Source of the DNA: Eubacterium sp.
GTDB taxonomy: Bacteria; Bacillota; Clostridia; Oscillospirales; Acutalibacteraceae
Length of the DNA stretch: 64,000 nucleotides
NCBI GenBank assembly: GCA_022511225.1
Contig: JAFLRZ010000006.1
Location: 38,620-102,619 of the forward strand
Direction: 5' to 3'
The notes under the pieces were generated by a model that worked only from the letters and a program-made list of their open reading frames with translations, did not search any database and had not been told where the DNA came from. Below, piece after piece: positions 24,803 through 32,870 of this stretch (position 1 is its first letter; the number at the start of each line of letters is the position of its first letter). Position numbers and translations under genes: made by a program.

Positions 24803-27304
24803 TTAAATAGCACTAAGAAGAGCAGGAAGTCTGGCAATCGTACCGCCGAGTCTCCAGAAAATCTTATTGAAACCTACGAAGCTTGACTGACCGTCGTTAA
24901 GTATCATAAGAAGTCCTTCTGCTTGTTTTTCTGAGAAAGCACCCATACTCATTGCAATGAAGTTACGAACAGGAATCTGAGTAGCCATTGCAGCAAGCAT
25001 CTTGCCGTCACCGTTTGCATCAGAACCCATACCTGACATAATCTTTTCAATAAGTCTGCAGATTCTGCCGCCCCACTTGGTATGACGTGCATCATTAAGA
25101 CAGCAGTAAATGTCGATCTTTCTATCAGGATCAATTTCTGGGCTTGGAAGCTCGCCGTATACTCCTGCAAAGTCATCACGGGTAATTCCTGCTACGTTAT
25201 TGTAGTAATTAGGAGCAGTAGCTCTGTAATCAGGAATCGGAGCATCAACTGTTGACTCAACTGTTATTGTAGCAGTAAGCTTAATATCTCTGCTTGAAGC
25301 ACCAACCATAATATCAAACTCGCCTGTTTCTACCATCCAGTCGCCAAGCTCAACGTTGTAGAATGCAAAAGCTCTCTTTGAAAGCTCGAATGAAACCTCT
25401 GCCTCTTCGCCTGCCTTGATAAATACCTTCTTGAAATCACGAAGCTCTTTTACAGGGCGGAAAATTGTTGACTCCTTGTCAGCCACGTAAAGCTGTGCAA
25501 CCTCTGCACCGTCAACTGCTCCGGTATTCTTAATCTTGAATGAAACTGTTACCGTATCAGTATCCTTGATTTTATCAGCTGAAAGCTTGATATCGCTGTA
25601 CTCAAAGCTTGTGTATGAAAGACCGTAACCGAATGGGAATACAACGTCAAGATTTGCTGCGTCATAATATTTATATCCGATATATACGCTCTCTCTGTGC
25701 TCTGACGTAACAGGGCCGCCGGGGTAGTTGCCGAATGTAGGATTAACCTCAAATGAGGTAGGATATGTTTCGCTTGTCTTACCTGATGGGTTTACAGCGC
25801 CGGTAAGGATGTTTGCAACTGCGCCGCCGCTTGCCTGACCGCCGAGACCTGAGTTAAGAAGTCCCTTAACCTCATCAAGCCATGGCATAAGAACTACTGA
25901 ACCACCTGCAAGAACTACTGCAGTGTTCGGATTAGCCTGAGCGATAGCAGAAACGAGTGCGTTGTGATTTTCAGGCATATTGATGTCAAGTCTGTCATAG
26001 CCTTCGCCCTCAAATTCTTCGGTAAGACCAACGAATACTACTGCAACGTCTGCTTCCTTAGCAGCCTTAACTGCCTCGGCAACAAGCTCTGATTCAGGCT
26101 TTCTTGTCTTCTTTTCCTTCTTAGTAGGAGCTGACTTGTAATAGCCCTGAGCGTATGTCATATCAACGCCGAGCTTTTCAAGCTCTTCATAAGCGTTAGA
26201 AACCATTGTAGGATTAATAACTGATGAGCCGGCACCCTGATAACGAGGAGCCTTTGCCATCTCACCAATGATAGCAACCTTCTGTCCTGCCTTAAGAGGA
26301 AGAATGTTGTCATTATTTTTAAGAAGCACCATTGAGCCTTCTGCAATCTCCTGTGCAATCTTATGATGCTCGGAAGGGTCAAAGGTGTGAGCCTTTTCAA
26401 GAGCAGGCTTTGACTTAACGATGAGGTCAACTACTGCATCTACTCTTTCGTTGAGGATAGCTTCGTCAAGTGAGCCGTCCTTTACTGCGGCAATAATTTT
26501 GTTTGTATTGAGAGGACCTGATGATGGCATTTCAAGATCAGTTCCTGCCTTAAGTCCGGGGATACGGTCAACTGAAGCACCCCAGTCTGTTACGAGAAGT
26601 CCTTCAAAGCCCCATTCTCCGCGAAGTACCTGCTGCTGAAGCCACTCGTTTTCAGAAGCATAAACACCGTTGATGCGGTTGTAGGAGTTCATAATTGTCC
26701 AAGGCTGAGCCTCTTTAACGGCAATTTCAAATGCAGGAAGATAAGTTTCTCTGATAGCTCTTTCGTCAATAACCTCGTTGAGTACCATACGGAATGCTTC
26801 CTGTGAGTTGCAGGCAAAGTGCTTAAGCGAAGTGCCGACACCCTTTGACTGAACACCGTTGATTATTGCGGCAGAGCATTTACCTGCAAGAAGCGGATCC
26901 TCGCTGAAATACTCAAAGTTTCTTCCGCAAACAGGTGAACGCTTGATGTTTGTACCGGGTCCGAGAATTGTTGATACCTTTTCCTTAAGACATTCCTGAC
27001 CCATAGCCGCGCCCTCTTTTACAAGAAGGTCGGGATCCCAAGAGCAGGATGATGTAGCAGCAGGTGGGAAGCAGGTTGTAGGTACAGAGTTACCGAGACC
27101 GATTCCTCCTCCTGTTTTTGCAGCACCTTCGGGCTCAACGTAATCCTTGCCCTTTTGCTTACGCAGACCGTGAGGTCCGTCTGTGATCATAATTTTAGGG
27201 AGCCCAAGCTCAGGGGCTTCCTCCAAATGCCAGTAGTCATAGCCTGAAACAAAGGCTGCCTTTTGCTCCAGTGACATTTTTTCTACAATTTCAGGGTGTT
27301 TCAT
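24803..27304 (-). CDS. Family 3 glycoside hydrolase (beta-glucosidase type) with C-terminal extension
   Basis: An 833-residue enzyme predicted to hydrolyse beta-linked glucosides; no signal peptide, so it acts inside the cell. Order: GH3 N-terminal TIM barrel (about 1-300; ITDGPHGLRKQ, KHFACNSQE, and nucleophile Asp in GLLVTDWGAS), GH3 C-terminal alpha/beta domain (about 320-560; GSMVLLKNNDNILPL, GEGYDRLDI), fibronectin-III-like domain (about 600-690; VAQLYVAD, RPVKELRDFKKV) and about 130 further residues of unknown function (RDDFAGVYGELPSPE onwards). Extended members with this tail are known in Clostridia. GAGAGGAG precedes the ATG. Substrate linkage is inferred from family only. Confidence 0.93.
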   Translation of the reverse strand: MKHPEIVEKMSLEQKAAFVSGYDYWHLEEAPELGLPKIMITDGPHGLRKQKGKDYVEPEGAAKTGGGIGLGNSVPTTCFPPAATSSCSWDPDLLVKEGAAMGQECLKEKVSTILGPGTNIKRSPVCGRNFEYFSEDPLLAGKCSAAIINGVQSKGVGTSLKHFACNSQEAFRMVLNEVIDERAIRETYLPAFEIAVKEAQPWTIMNSYNRINGVYASENEWLQQQVLRGEWGFEGLLVTDWGASVDRIPGLKAGTDLEMPSSGPLNTNKIIAAVKDGSLDEAILNERVDAVVDLIVKSKPALEKAHTFDPSEHHKIAQEIAEGSMVLLKNNDNILPLKAGQKVAIIGEMAKAPRYQGAGSSVINPTMVSNAYEELEKLGVDMTYAQGYYKSAPTKKEKKTRKPESELVAEAVKAAKEADVAVVFVGLTEEFEGEGYDRLDINMPENHNALVSAIAQANPNTAVVLAGGSVVLMPWLDEVKGLLNSGLGGQASGGAVANILTGAVNPSGKTSETYPTSFEVNPTFGNYPGGPVTSEHRESVYIGYKYYDAANLDVVFPFGYGLSYTSFEYSDIKLSADKIKDTDTVTVSFKIKNTGAVDGAEVAQLYVADKESTIFRPVKELRDFKKVFIKAGEEAEVSFELSKRAFAFYNVELGDWMVETGEFDIMVGASSRDIKLTATITVESTVDAPIPDYRATAPNYYNNVAGITRDDFAGVYGELPSPEIDPDRKIDIYCCLNDARHTKWGGRICRLIEKIMSGMGSDANGDGKMLAAMATQIPVRNFIAMSMGAFSEKQAEGLLMILNDGQSSFVGFNKIFWRLGGTIARLPALLSAI

Positions 27305-27338
27305 TAAAACGCTCCTCTCAAAAATTTTTACAAATAAT

Positions 27339-27367
27339 ATTATACTATAAAAAAATTACTATTACAA
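27339..27367 (-). promoter_or_regulatory. Sigma-A-type promoter for the GH3 gene
   Basis: On the minus strand TTGTAA (27367-27362) and TATAAT (27344-27339) with a 17-base spacer, about 35 bases upstream of the GH3 start. Confidence 0.65.
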
Positions 27368-27400
27368 CTATTATTTTTGTATAATTTTACTACTATTATA

Positions 27401-27429
27401 TTGAGGAATACCCGGTAAAATGGTATAAT
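27401..27429 (+). promoter_or_regulatory. Sigma-A-type promoter for the gene at 27446
   Basis: TTGAGG (27401-27406) and TATAAT (27424-27429), 17-base spacer. Expected transcription start near 27436 leaves only about 10 bases before the ATG, so the leader would be very short. Confidence 0.6.
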
Positions 27430-27445
27430 TACATCAGGTGATTTT

Positions 27446-28807
27446 ATGAAAAAGATTTTAAGATTTCAAAATGCCATCAGTGAAAAAATTGAGAGCTTCT
27501 CTCAGCTTGATAGCAGGATAAAAAATTCAGATATTTCACTGAGCGAGGACGAAACTGCGCTGACTGCCTTGCTTAGCTTTGACGGCTTTAGCGTTAAAAT
27601 TGTTTACTCCGATTATGATATGTATCGCGGCTATAATTTTCTTGAGGACAATAAGCTTAACGGCAAATGCCTGAATACATCATTTGTGTTTCCGTTCAGT
27701 GAGCTTGAATACTCAATTTACGATGTTCACAATGCAGTTGACGACAGGGAATTTGTACCTCTTGAATTTCACACGATAAATGAAAGGCAATATGCAGATG
27801 CGGCTATTGATACTGTTATATCATTTATTTCCCGTCATATTGATGAACTGAACAATTGCGATGAACGCATCAAAACAGGTCTTGACAAATCCTTTGAAAA
27901 CGGAGTTAAGCTTGCATCAAAAAGAATGAGCGTTGACGAAATCAGGGCAGACAAGAAAAAGCTTGAAAAGCATATGCGCAATATGTATTTTCATCGGTAT
28001 GACCAAAGCTATTTTATTAATTTTATCTGTAACGGTAAGACATTATCGCTTCAGCGCTGGCTTGCAAAAATGTCTGCAAAAGGAAAGCTCTTTACCTTTG
28101 AAGAAAGATATTTTGAATATCTTATGGATAATGATTTTACTGTTGACAACGAAAAGCTTAGGGCAAGAGCAAAGAAGAATGAGAAAACAGCGCTTTATAC
28201 TATGGTAAATGAAACGGCGTCGATTGTCCTTGGTTTAATCTGCAGTACGGTACTTATTCTGTTATGCAGTAAGCTTTCAGAACAGATTTTCTTTTCAGGA
28301 TATGAAAAACTCGTTGATTTCAGAATGTTCAAATCATTTCCTTTTGTCATTATAGCAACAGCATTTTCCTTTATGTTTATTCCTATTGTCAAAAAACTCT
28401 TTTTCAAAAATAAGAGCATAGGACTTTCAAACGAAAAGCTGTTTGAGGGCAATAAGCTACTCAAGATTTTGTCGGTAATCGTAATTATAGTTATGGCTGT
28501 AACAGAGGTTTTTCTCAGTTCAAAGTGTGTTGCTGTAAATCAGGATAATTTTTATTATTGTGATTCAGTCGGCAAGCAGGAATACGTTGAGTTTTCCGAT
28601 GTTGAGCTTTTCATTACTGATGGCTGGTATGAATACGATGAATTTTACGAGGGGAAGGAATATATCCTTGTTTTCGACAAGGACTATGATAATTTCATAG
28701 AGCTTTGCAGCGATGACTATGAAAAACTGCCTATGAATAAGCTTAAAATTACAGGCGAGTATAAAACAATTCGGGATTTTCAAAAGGTTTATTGTGATTA
28801 CGAATAG
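27446..28807 (+). CDS. Membrane protein of unknown function
   Basis: A 453-residue protein I cannot assign to a family. The N-terminal 250 residues are soluble and rich in Asp, Glu, Lys and Phe, without a signal peptide. Three hydrophobic segments follow at about 257-276, 290-313 and 337-356. The last 95 residues are acidic and Tyr-rich (YYCDSVGKQEYVEF, then YEYDEFYEGKEYILVF) and end near the C-terminus. This suggests a cytoplasmic sensor-like domain with a small membrane module. A strong promoter stands directly upstream and a bidirectional terminator follows, so it is monocistronic. The reading frame has normal codon use and is surely coding. Confidence 0.75.
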   Translation: MKKILRFQNAISEKIESFSQLDSRIKNSDISLSEDETALTALLSFDGFSVKIVYSDYDMYRGYNFLEDNKLNGKCLNTSFVFPFSELEYSIYDVHNAVDDREFVPLEFHTINERQYADAAIDTVISFISRHIDELNNCDERIKTGLDKSFENGVKLASKRMSVDEIRADKKKLEKHMRNMYFHRYDQSYFINFICNGKTLSLQRWLAKMSAKGKLFTFEERYFEYLMDNDFTVDNEKLRARAKKNEKTALYTMVNETASIVLGLICSTVLILLCSKLSEQIFFSGYEKLVDFRMFKSFPFVIIATAFSFMFIPIVKKLFFKNKSIGLSNEKLFEGNKLLKILSVIVIIVMAVTEVFLSSKCVAVNQDNFYYCDSVGKQEYVEFSDVELFITDGWYEYDEFYEGKEYILVFDKDYDNFIELCSDDYEKLPMNKLKITGEYKTIRDFQKVYCDYE

Positions 28808-28811
28808 TAAA

Positions 28812-28845
28812 AAACGCAAGGGCATTCGTCCTTGCGTTTCTTCTT
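28812..28845. terminator. Bidirectional rho-independent terminator
   Basis: AAACGCAAGG (28812-28821) pairs with CCTTGCGTTT (28830-28839) around an 8-base loop, flanked by A and T runs. Between the convergent gene at 27446 and rmuC. Confidence 0.9.
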
Positions 28846-30027
28846 TTATTCTTCTATCGTTTCAACACCCTTGAGCTTTTTCTGTATTACCTCGTTTCTG
28901 TGGTCGGCTTCGTCGAGCACCTTTCCTGCCTCGTCGAGCTTTTTCTTTGCCTTTGCAAGGAGCTCGCCAAACTTGTCATACTGCGCCTTTGCGGTGCCGA
29001 GAATTTTCCAGACCTCGTTAGCCTTTTCGTTTATCGCTATAGTTCTGAAGCCGAGTGCAAGCGAATTGAGGAGTGCTACAATTGTTGATGGCCCTGCAAT
29101 CATTATTCCGTCAGCCTGAAGCTTTTCTGCGATACCCGTTTTTGATGACGTTATTTCGGCGTACAGTCCTTCTGTAGCAAGGTACATAACGGCAAACGGT
29201 GTTGTGTGCGGCAGAGATATGTAATTTTTTATCAGTTTTCCTTCATCACGAATTCTTGCTTCAAGTGCTTTCCTTGCCGATTCCATAGCAGGAACGTCTG
29301 CATTGTCTGCCGCAACGGTAAGCCTTGCATAATCCTCAAGAGGAAACTTTGAATCAATCGGAAGATAAATCCAGCTTCCGTTTTCCTGATTCGGAATTTT
29401 TACGGCAAATTCAACTCTGCCGTTATATGAGGGATTAGTTTGCACGTTACATTCAAACATATTCGGAATAATCTGCTCAAGAAGATTGCCGAGCTGTACC
29501 TCAGCCCACGTGCCCCTCGTCTTGACGTTTGAGAGTGTTCTGTTAAGACCTGATACTGTAGTAGTTACTCCTGCTGAGAGCTCCTTCATTTCGCCAAGGC
29601 TTTTATATACGTTTGAAAGCTGATCCGATACAGTCTTGAACGAGGAGTTAAGTCTTTGATTTAGTGTTTCGGTCAACTTTTCATCAACCGTTTTGCGCAT
29701 TTGTTCAAGCTTTTCTTCGTTGCCTCTTTGCATAAGGGCAATTGCATCACTCAGTGCCTTCGTCTGTTTTTCGGTATTAGAGTTAAGTGCGTTAATCAGA
29801 TTAAGCTGCTGCTCGTAATTAGTGTTTGTCAGCCTGTTCATACCTGATGAAAGCTTTTCAATTTTTTCATCCGTGTTTTTTGAGTTGAACTCAAGCTGTT
29901 CTTTTAATACGGCAGTATCAATTGATGCACTGTCATTATTCTTAGGCTTTCTTGTAATAATGATAATCAAAAGAACAATAATTACTGCACACAGAGCAAT
30001 AATAATTAAAGGTAAATATTTTTCCAT
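28846..30027 (-). CDS. rmuC: DNA recombination protein RmuC homologue
   Basis: A 393-residue protein with an N-terminal transmembrane helix (about 5-25, LIIIALCAVIIVLLIIII), a long coiled coil (about 45-150) and the RmuC domain (about 160-370), which has a restriction-endonuclease-like fold; the hallmark is YLPIDSKFPLEDY. In E. coli RmuC limits short inverted-repeat recombination; the mechanism is not known. Membrane anchoring plus coiled coil is the family norm. GGAGGTACGGCT precedes the ATG. Divergent from hisC. Confidence 0.92.
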   Translation of the reverse strand: MEKYLPLIIIALCAVIIVLLIIIITRKPKNNDSASIDTAVLKEQLEFNSKNTDEKIEKLSSGMNRLTNTNYEQQLNLINALNSNTEKQTKALSDAIALMQRGNEEKLEQMRKTVDEKLTETLNQRLNSSFKTVSDQLSNVYKSLGEMKELSAGVTTTVSGLNRTLSNVKTRGTWAEVQLGNLLEQIIPNMFECNVQTNPSYNGRVEFAVKIPNQENGSWIYLPIDSKFPLEDYARLTVAADNADVPAMESARKALEARIRDEGKLIKNYISLPHTTPFAVMYLATEGLYAEITSSKTGIAEKLQADGIMIAGPSTIVALLNSLALGFRTIAINEKANEVWKILGTAKAQYDKFGELLAKAKKKLDEAGKVLDEADHRNEVIQKKLKGVETIEE

Positions 30028-30039
30028 AGCCGTACCTCC

Positions 30040-30075
30040 TTATGCTATAATAGCATAACTTATTACTAATTACAA
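30040..30075 (-). promoter_or_regulatory. rmuC promoter with palindrome over the -10 box
   Basis: Minus-strand TTGTAA (30075-30070) and TATTAT (30052-30047) with a 17-base spacer. The -10 box is the centre of a 9-bp inverted repeat, TTATGCTAT-A-ATAGCATAA (30040-30058), which could be an operator; the same palindrome could also just form an RNA hairpin at the 5' end. Confidence 0.5.
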
Positions 30076-30106
30076 TCTATAGTCCCGATAATATCACCAT
30101 ATAATA

Positions 30107-30135
30107 TTGATATTGACGTGCTCTTGTGCTAAAAT
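30107..30135 (+). promoter_or_regulatory. Sigma-A-type promoter for hisC
   Basis: TTGATA (30107-30112) and TAAAAT (30130-30135) with a 17-base spacer, about 19 bases before the hisC ATG; an alternative -35, TTGACG, starts at 30113. The expected leader is about 12 bases and would keep GAGGT as ribosome-binding site. Confidence 0.5.
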
Positions 30136-30153
30136 ACCATAGAGGTAATAACT

Positions 30154-31215
30154 ATGGAAGAATTATGGACTGAAAATTTAAGAAAAATTACACCTTATGT
30201 CCCCGGTGAACAGAGCAATGATAAGAACATAGTCAAGCTCAATGCAAACGAAAATCCCTATCCGCCGTCACCGAAGGCAGTAGAGGTAATGAAAAGCTTT
30301 GACTGCAATAATCTGCGCTTTTATCCTAACGCAAATGCTTCAAGGCTTAAAGAGGCTATTGCCGAGTATTATAACGTAGGAGTAGAGAACGTATTTGTCG
30401 GCAACGGCTCTGATGACGTAATCGCAATTGCTTTTCAGGCGTTGTTTAACAGTGACAAGCCGATTGCGTACCCTGATCTGACATACAGTTTTTATCCCGT
30501 ATGGTGCTCGCTTTTTGGTATCCCTTACAAGAATTATCCTGTTGATGATGATTTCAGAATAAATCCGGAGGATTATAGAGAAGAAAACGGCGGAGTCGTT
30601 ATTCCGAATCCTAATGCACCTACATCTATCGGGGAGGGACTTGATTTTGTCGAAAAGCTTATGGAGTATAATCAGGACAGTATTGTGATTATCGACGAGG
30701 CTTACGTAGACTTCGGCGGTGTTTCGTCAGTACCGCTTACAAAGAAGTATGAAAATCTGCTCGTAACGGCAACCTTTTCAAAATCACGCTCGCTTGCAGG
30801 ATTAAGACTTGGCTTTGCAATCGGCAGTGAAAGGCTTATCTCAGTAATGGAGGCAGTCAAGAACTCTTATAACTCGTATACGGTTGACACGCTTGCAATT
30901 GAAATGGGAAGAGCAAGTATACTTGATGATGAATACTTTAAGGCTACGTGCCAAAAGGTCATTGCAACACGCGATAGGGTGACGGCACAGATGAGAAGCC
31001 TTGGCTTTAAGGTGCTCGACTCAAGCACAAACTTTATTTTTGCAACGAAAGATGACCTTTCTATGAAGGATATGTTTGAATATCTTAAAGAAAAAAAGGT
31101 GTTTATACGCTATTTCTCGCTTGACAGAATTGATAATTACGTAAGAATAAGTATCGGTACTGATGAAGAAATGGATATTTTCTTAAAAGAGGTAAGGGGG
31201 TATCTTGAAAAATGA
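30154..31215 (+). CDS. hisC: Histidinol-phosphate aminotransferase
   Basis: PLP-dependent class II-type aminotransferase converting imidazole-acetol phosphate to histidinol phosphate in histidine synthesis; some members also act on aromatic amino acids. The 353-residue product has KLNANENPYPPSP, the substrate-binding YPNANASRLKEA, FVGNGSDDVI, VIPNPNAPTS, IIDEAYVDF and the PLP lysine in FSKSRSLAGLRLGFA (about 209-223). No other his genes are near, so an orphan role in phenylalanine or tyrosine transamination is possible. It overlaps the following small membrane-protein gene by ATGA. Confidence 0.9.
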   Translation: MEELWTENLRKITPYVPGEQSNDKNIVKLNANENPYPPSPKAVEVMKSFDCNNLRFYPNANASRLKEAIAEYYNVGVENVFVGNGSDDVIAIAFQALFNSDKPIAYPDLTYSFYPVWCSLFGIPYKNYPVDDDFRINPEDYREENGGVVIPNPNAPTSIGEGLDFVEKLMEYNQDSIVIIDEAYVDFGGVSSVPLTKKYENLLVTATFSKSRSLAGLRLGFAIGSERLISVMEAVKNSYNSYTVDTLAIEMGRASILDDEYFKATCQKVIATRDRVTAQMRSLGFKVLDSSTNFIFATKDDLSMKDMFEYLKEKKVFIRYFSLDRIDNYVRISIGTDEEMDIFLKEVRGYLEK

Positions 31216-31649
31216 ATACAGCAAAAAAGGCGGCACTCATATTCATCGCCATTCTTAATATTATGAACGTAGCAGCAGGCGTTATCGTGCAGGTAAAATT
31301 ATTGTTCAACGGCGATGTCAGCTCAATTCTGCCTATAAGAACTGAGATGACAGTTACGCAGATTCTGCTTTTTAATTTCATCGTAGTGGCTGCAGTGATT
31401 TTTCTTATCTGTATCGTGCTGACGTATCTCGTAACAGACATTGCATATTCACCGCTTGAAATTATAAAAAATTGTCCGCAGATTGCACTCATTCCTATAA
31501 TCATAATTTTGCTTGCTTCTGTTGTAAGCGCAGTAAAAGCAGGCACTGCGGTTGATAGGCTTTGCATTATAGCATCATCTGTGACGTATCTGATATTTAA
31601 CGTATTCAATTTCGGTGCTATGGTAACGATTAAAGAAGATGCAGAATAA
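31212..31649 (+). CDS. Small four-helix membrane protein of unknown function
   Basis: A 145-residue protein made almost entirely of hydrophobic segments (about 6-28, 50-75, 92-110 and 116-140) with short polar loops. No motif that I recognise. It overlaps hisC by 4 bases (ATGA), which implies translational coupling, but nothing links it to histidine. After the stop come about 37 bases and then the dispersed element at 31686. Confidence 0.65.
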   Translation: MNTAKKAALIFIAILNIMNVAAGVIVQVKLLFNGDVSSILPIRTEMTVTQILLFNFIVVAAVIFLICIVLTYLVTDIAYSPLEIIKNCPQIALIPIIIILLASVVSAVKAGTAVDRLCIIASSVTYLIFNVFNFGAMVTIKEDAE

Positions 31650-31685
31650 TAAGTGACAAAAAGTATTCTCAACGTTTTTAAAGTG

Positions 31686-31760
31686 AAGTAAACCCAAATA
31701 TCCGAAAAATAAATATTAGTCAAAAGAAAATGAGCTCGGTACTGCACCGGGCTCATTTTT
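31686..31760 (+). repeat. Dispersed 3' element, copy A, ending in a terminator-like hairpin
   Basis: AAGTAAACCC (31686-31695), then AAATAAATATTAGTC and a hairpin TGAGC-T-CGGT / ACCG-G-GCTCA with ACTGC loop, with T residues after it. A second copy with the same order of blocks and about the same length lies on the minus strand at 45509-45585. In both cases the element follows the end of a gene in the same orientation at a convergent junction. Here it has a T-run and probably terminates transcription. Confidence 0.65.
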
Positions 31761-31778
31761 TGTCTGTTTAATTTACTA

Positions 31779-32306
31779 TTACATAAACGAAGTTGATGTA
31801 TCTGCCATAAATACAAATATAAAAAACAAATAGGCAACAATGGCTACAACACCAAGAACTACAGGAATAATAATTCCTAATCTGTTGAGCATAACACTAT
31901 CCTTTTTTAATTTGAATAACATAGGATTATCAAGCATATCCGGCACACTGTTAGCCTTTGATAAACCTATTATACCTAAAATAATTCCAATGATTCTCGA
32001 GAAAACGATTCCTACTACAAGAGAAATAATGCCGAGTGTCTTTGCACTTTCAAGCTCAGACTTATGACTATTCATTGGATCGGCAAATCCGTTCTGATTA
32101 TAGTAGTTACCCTGAGGCTGATTATAGCCTTGCTGATAATTACCCTGTTGGTTGAAATTCTGCTGATTATAGTAACCGTTGTCAGCTGCAGGCGGCGTAT
32201 AATATGTGCCGTTGGTATTTTGAGACTGAGTGTTAAACACTGTATTACAGTTAGGGCAGTATGTGCTTCCGTCAGGAACAAAAGCACCGCAATTGTTACA
32301 ATACAT
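31779..32306 (-). CDS. Zinc-ribbon membrane protein with Asn/Gln/Tyr-rich linker
   Basis: A 175-residue protein. Residues 1-22 are a zinc ribbon (CNNCGAFVP, then YCPNCNTVF: two CxxC pairs). About residues 25-75 are low-complexity Asn/Gln/Tyr/Gly with repeats of QGNY and YYNQ. Two hydrophobic segments follow (about 90-115 and 140-168), resembling DUF4190-type modules. Proteins of this architecture are common in Clostridia and are of unknown role; the ribbon may bind partner proteins or nucleic acid at the membrane. AAAGGAGAATAT precedes the ATG. Confidence 0.82.
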   Translation of the reverse strand: MYCNNCGAFVPDGSTYCPNCNTVFNTQSQNTNGTYYTPPAADNGYYNQQNFNQQGNYQQGYNQPQGNYYNQNGFADPMNSHKSELESAKTLGIISLVVGIVFSRIIGIILGIIGLSKANSVPDMLDNPMLFKLKKDSVMLNRLGIIIPVVLGVVAIVAYLFFIFVFMADTSTSFM

Positions 32307-32335
32307 ACATATTCTCCTTTAATCTTTATAAATTA

Positions 32336-32364
32336 ATTTTACTACAGTTACCTTCTTTAGTCAA
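32336..32364 (-). promoter_or_regulatory. Sigma-A-type promoter for the zinc-ribbon gene
   Basis: On the minus strand TTGACT (32364-32359) and TAAAAT (32341-32336) with a 17-base spacer, about 30 bases before the start codon. Confidence 0.7.
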
Positions 32365-32407
32365 CAATATTATTCACGTCAAAGCTATTGATACGCTATA
32401 TGTGAAT

Positions 32408-32443
32408 AAACGGTTTAAAATAAATTTTATTTGCCCGTTTTTT
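32408..32443 (+). terminator. Terminator-like hairpin upstream of the phage-like cluster
   Basis: AAACGG (32408-32413) pairs with CCGTTT (32435-32440), with an inner AAATAAA/TTTATTT pairing, followed by T residues. It would shield the phage-like genes from readthrough. TTGCTA (32442-32447) and TATAAA (32467-32472) just after it are a weak promoter candidate with a long 19-base spacer. Confidence 0.45.
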
Positions 32444-32534
32444 GCTAAAATATAGCCTTTTAAGTGTATAAATTCCTCCTGTCCGCCTTATATGTGTAAA
32501 GACTTTGAGCCGATGAGTATAAGGAGATGATTTT

Positions 32535-32870
32535 ATGGCAAGAGCAAAAAAGATTACAAAGAAGCTTGTATGCGAAGGCTTAAGGCGCTTAGCCTTTGGA
32601 GATATACAGGACGCAGTAACGCTTCTTTTTGAATCCGACGAAGCAATACTTGACTCCCTTGGCAGACTTGATTTATTTAACGTCAGCGAAATCAAGAAGG
32701 CAAAGGGAGGAGGTATGGAAATTAAATTTTTTGACAGAATGAAGGCACTTGACAGACTGATGGAGGTAGCAGATACGGAAAACAGTGCTTCGCCAGCCTC
32801 TTTTTATGAAGCACTTGAAAAAAGCTCTGCAAGGCTTAAGAATGCTTATGGAGATGAGGATTATGAGTAA
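32535..32870 (+). CDS. Phage terminase small subunit-like protein
   Basis: A 111-residue basic-then-acidic helical protein, KKITKKLVCEGLRRLAFGDI near the start and LDRLMEVADTE in the middle. Similar in size and place to XtmA-type small terminase subunits, which bind the packaging site and regulate the large subunit. The usual N-terminal helix-turn-helix is not obvious, so the call rests on position next to the large subunit. ATAAGGAGATGA precedes the ATG. Overlaps the next gene by 8 bases. Confidence 0.6.
   Translation: MARAKKITKKLVCEGLRRLAFGDIQDAVTLLFESDEAILDSLGRLDLFNVSEIKKAKGGGMEIKFFDRMKALDRLMEVADTENSASPASFYEALEKSSARLKNAYGDEDYE

Noticed and set aside
31103-31840. 245-residue minus-strand frame over hisC, the small membrane gene and the dispersed element
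   Set aside because: Overlaps three plus-strand features and the zinc-ribbon gene end, Cys/Thr/Ile-rich composition is that of an antisense frame.
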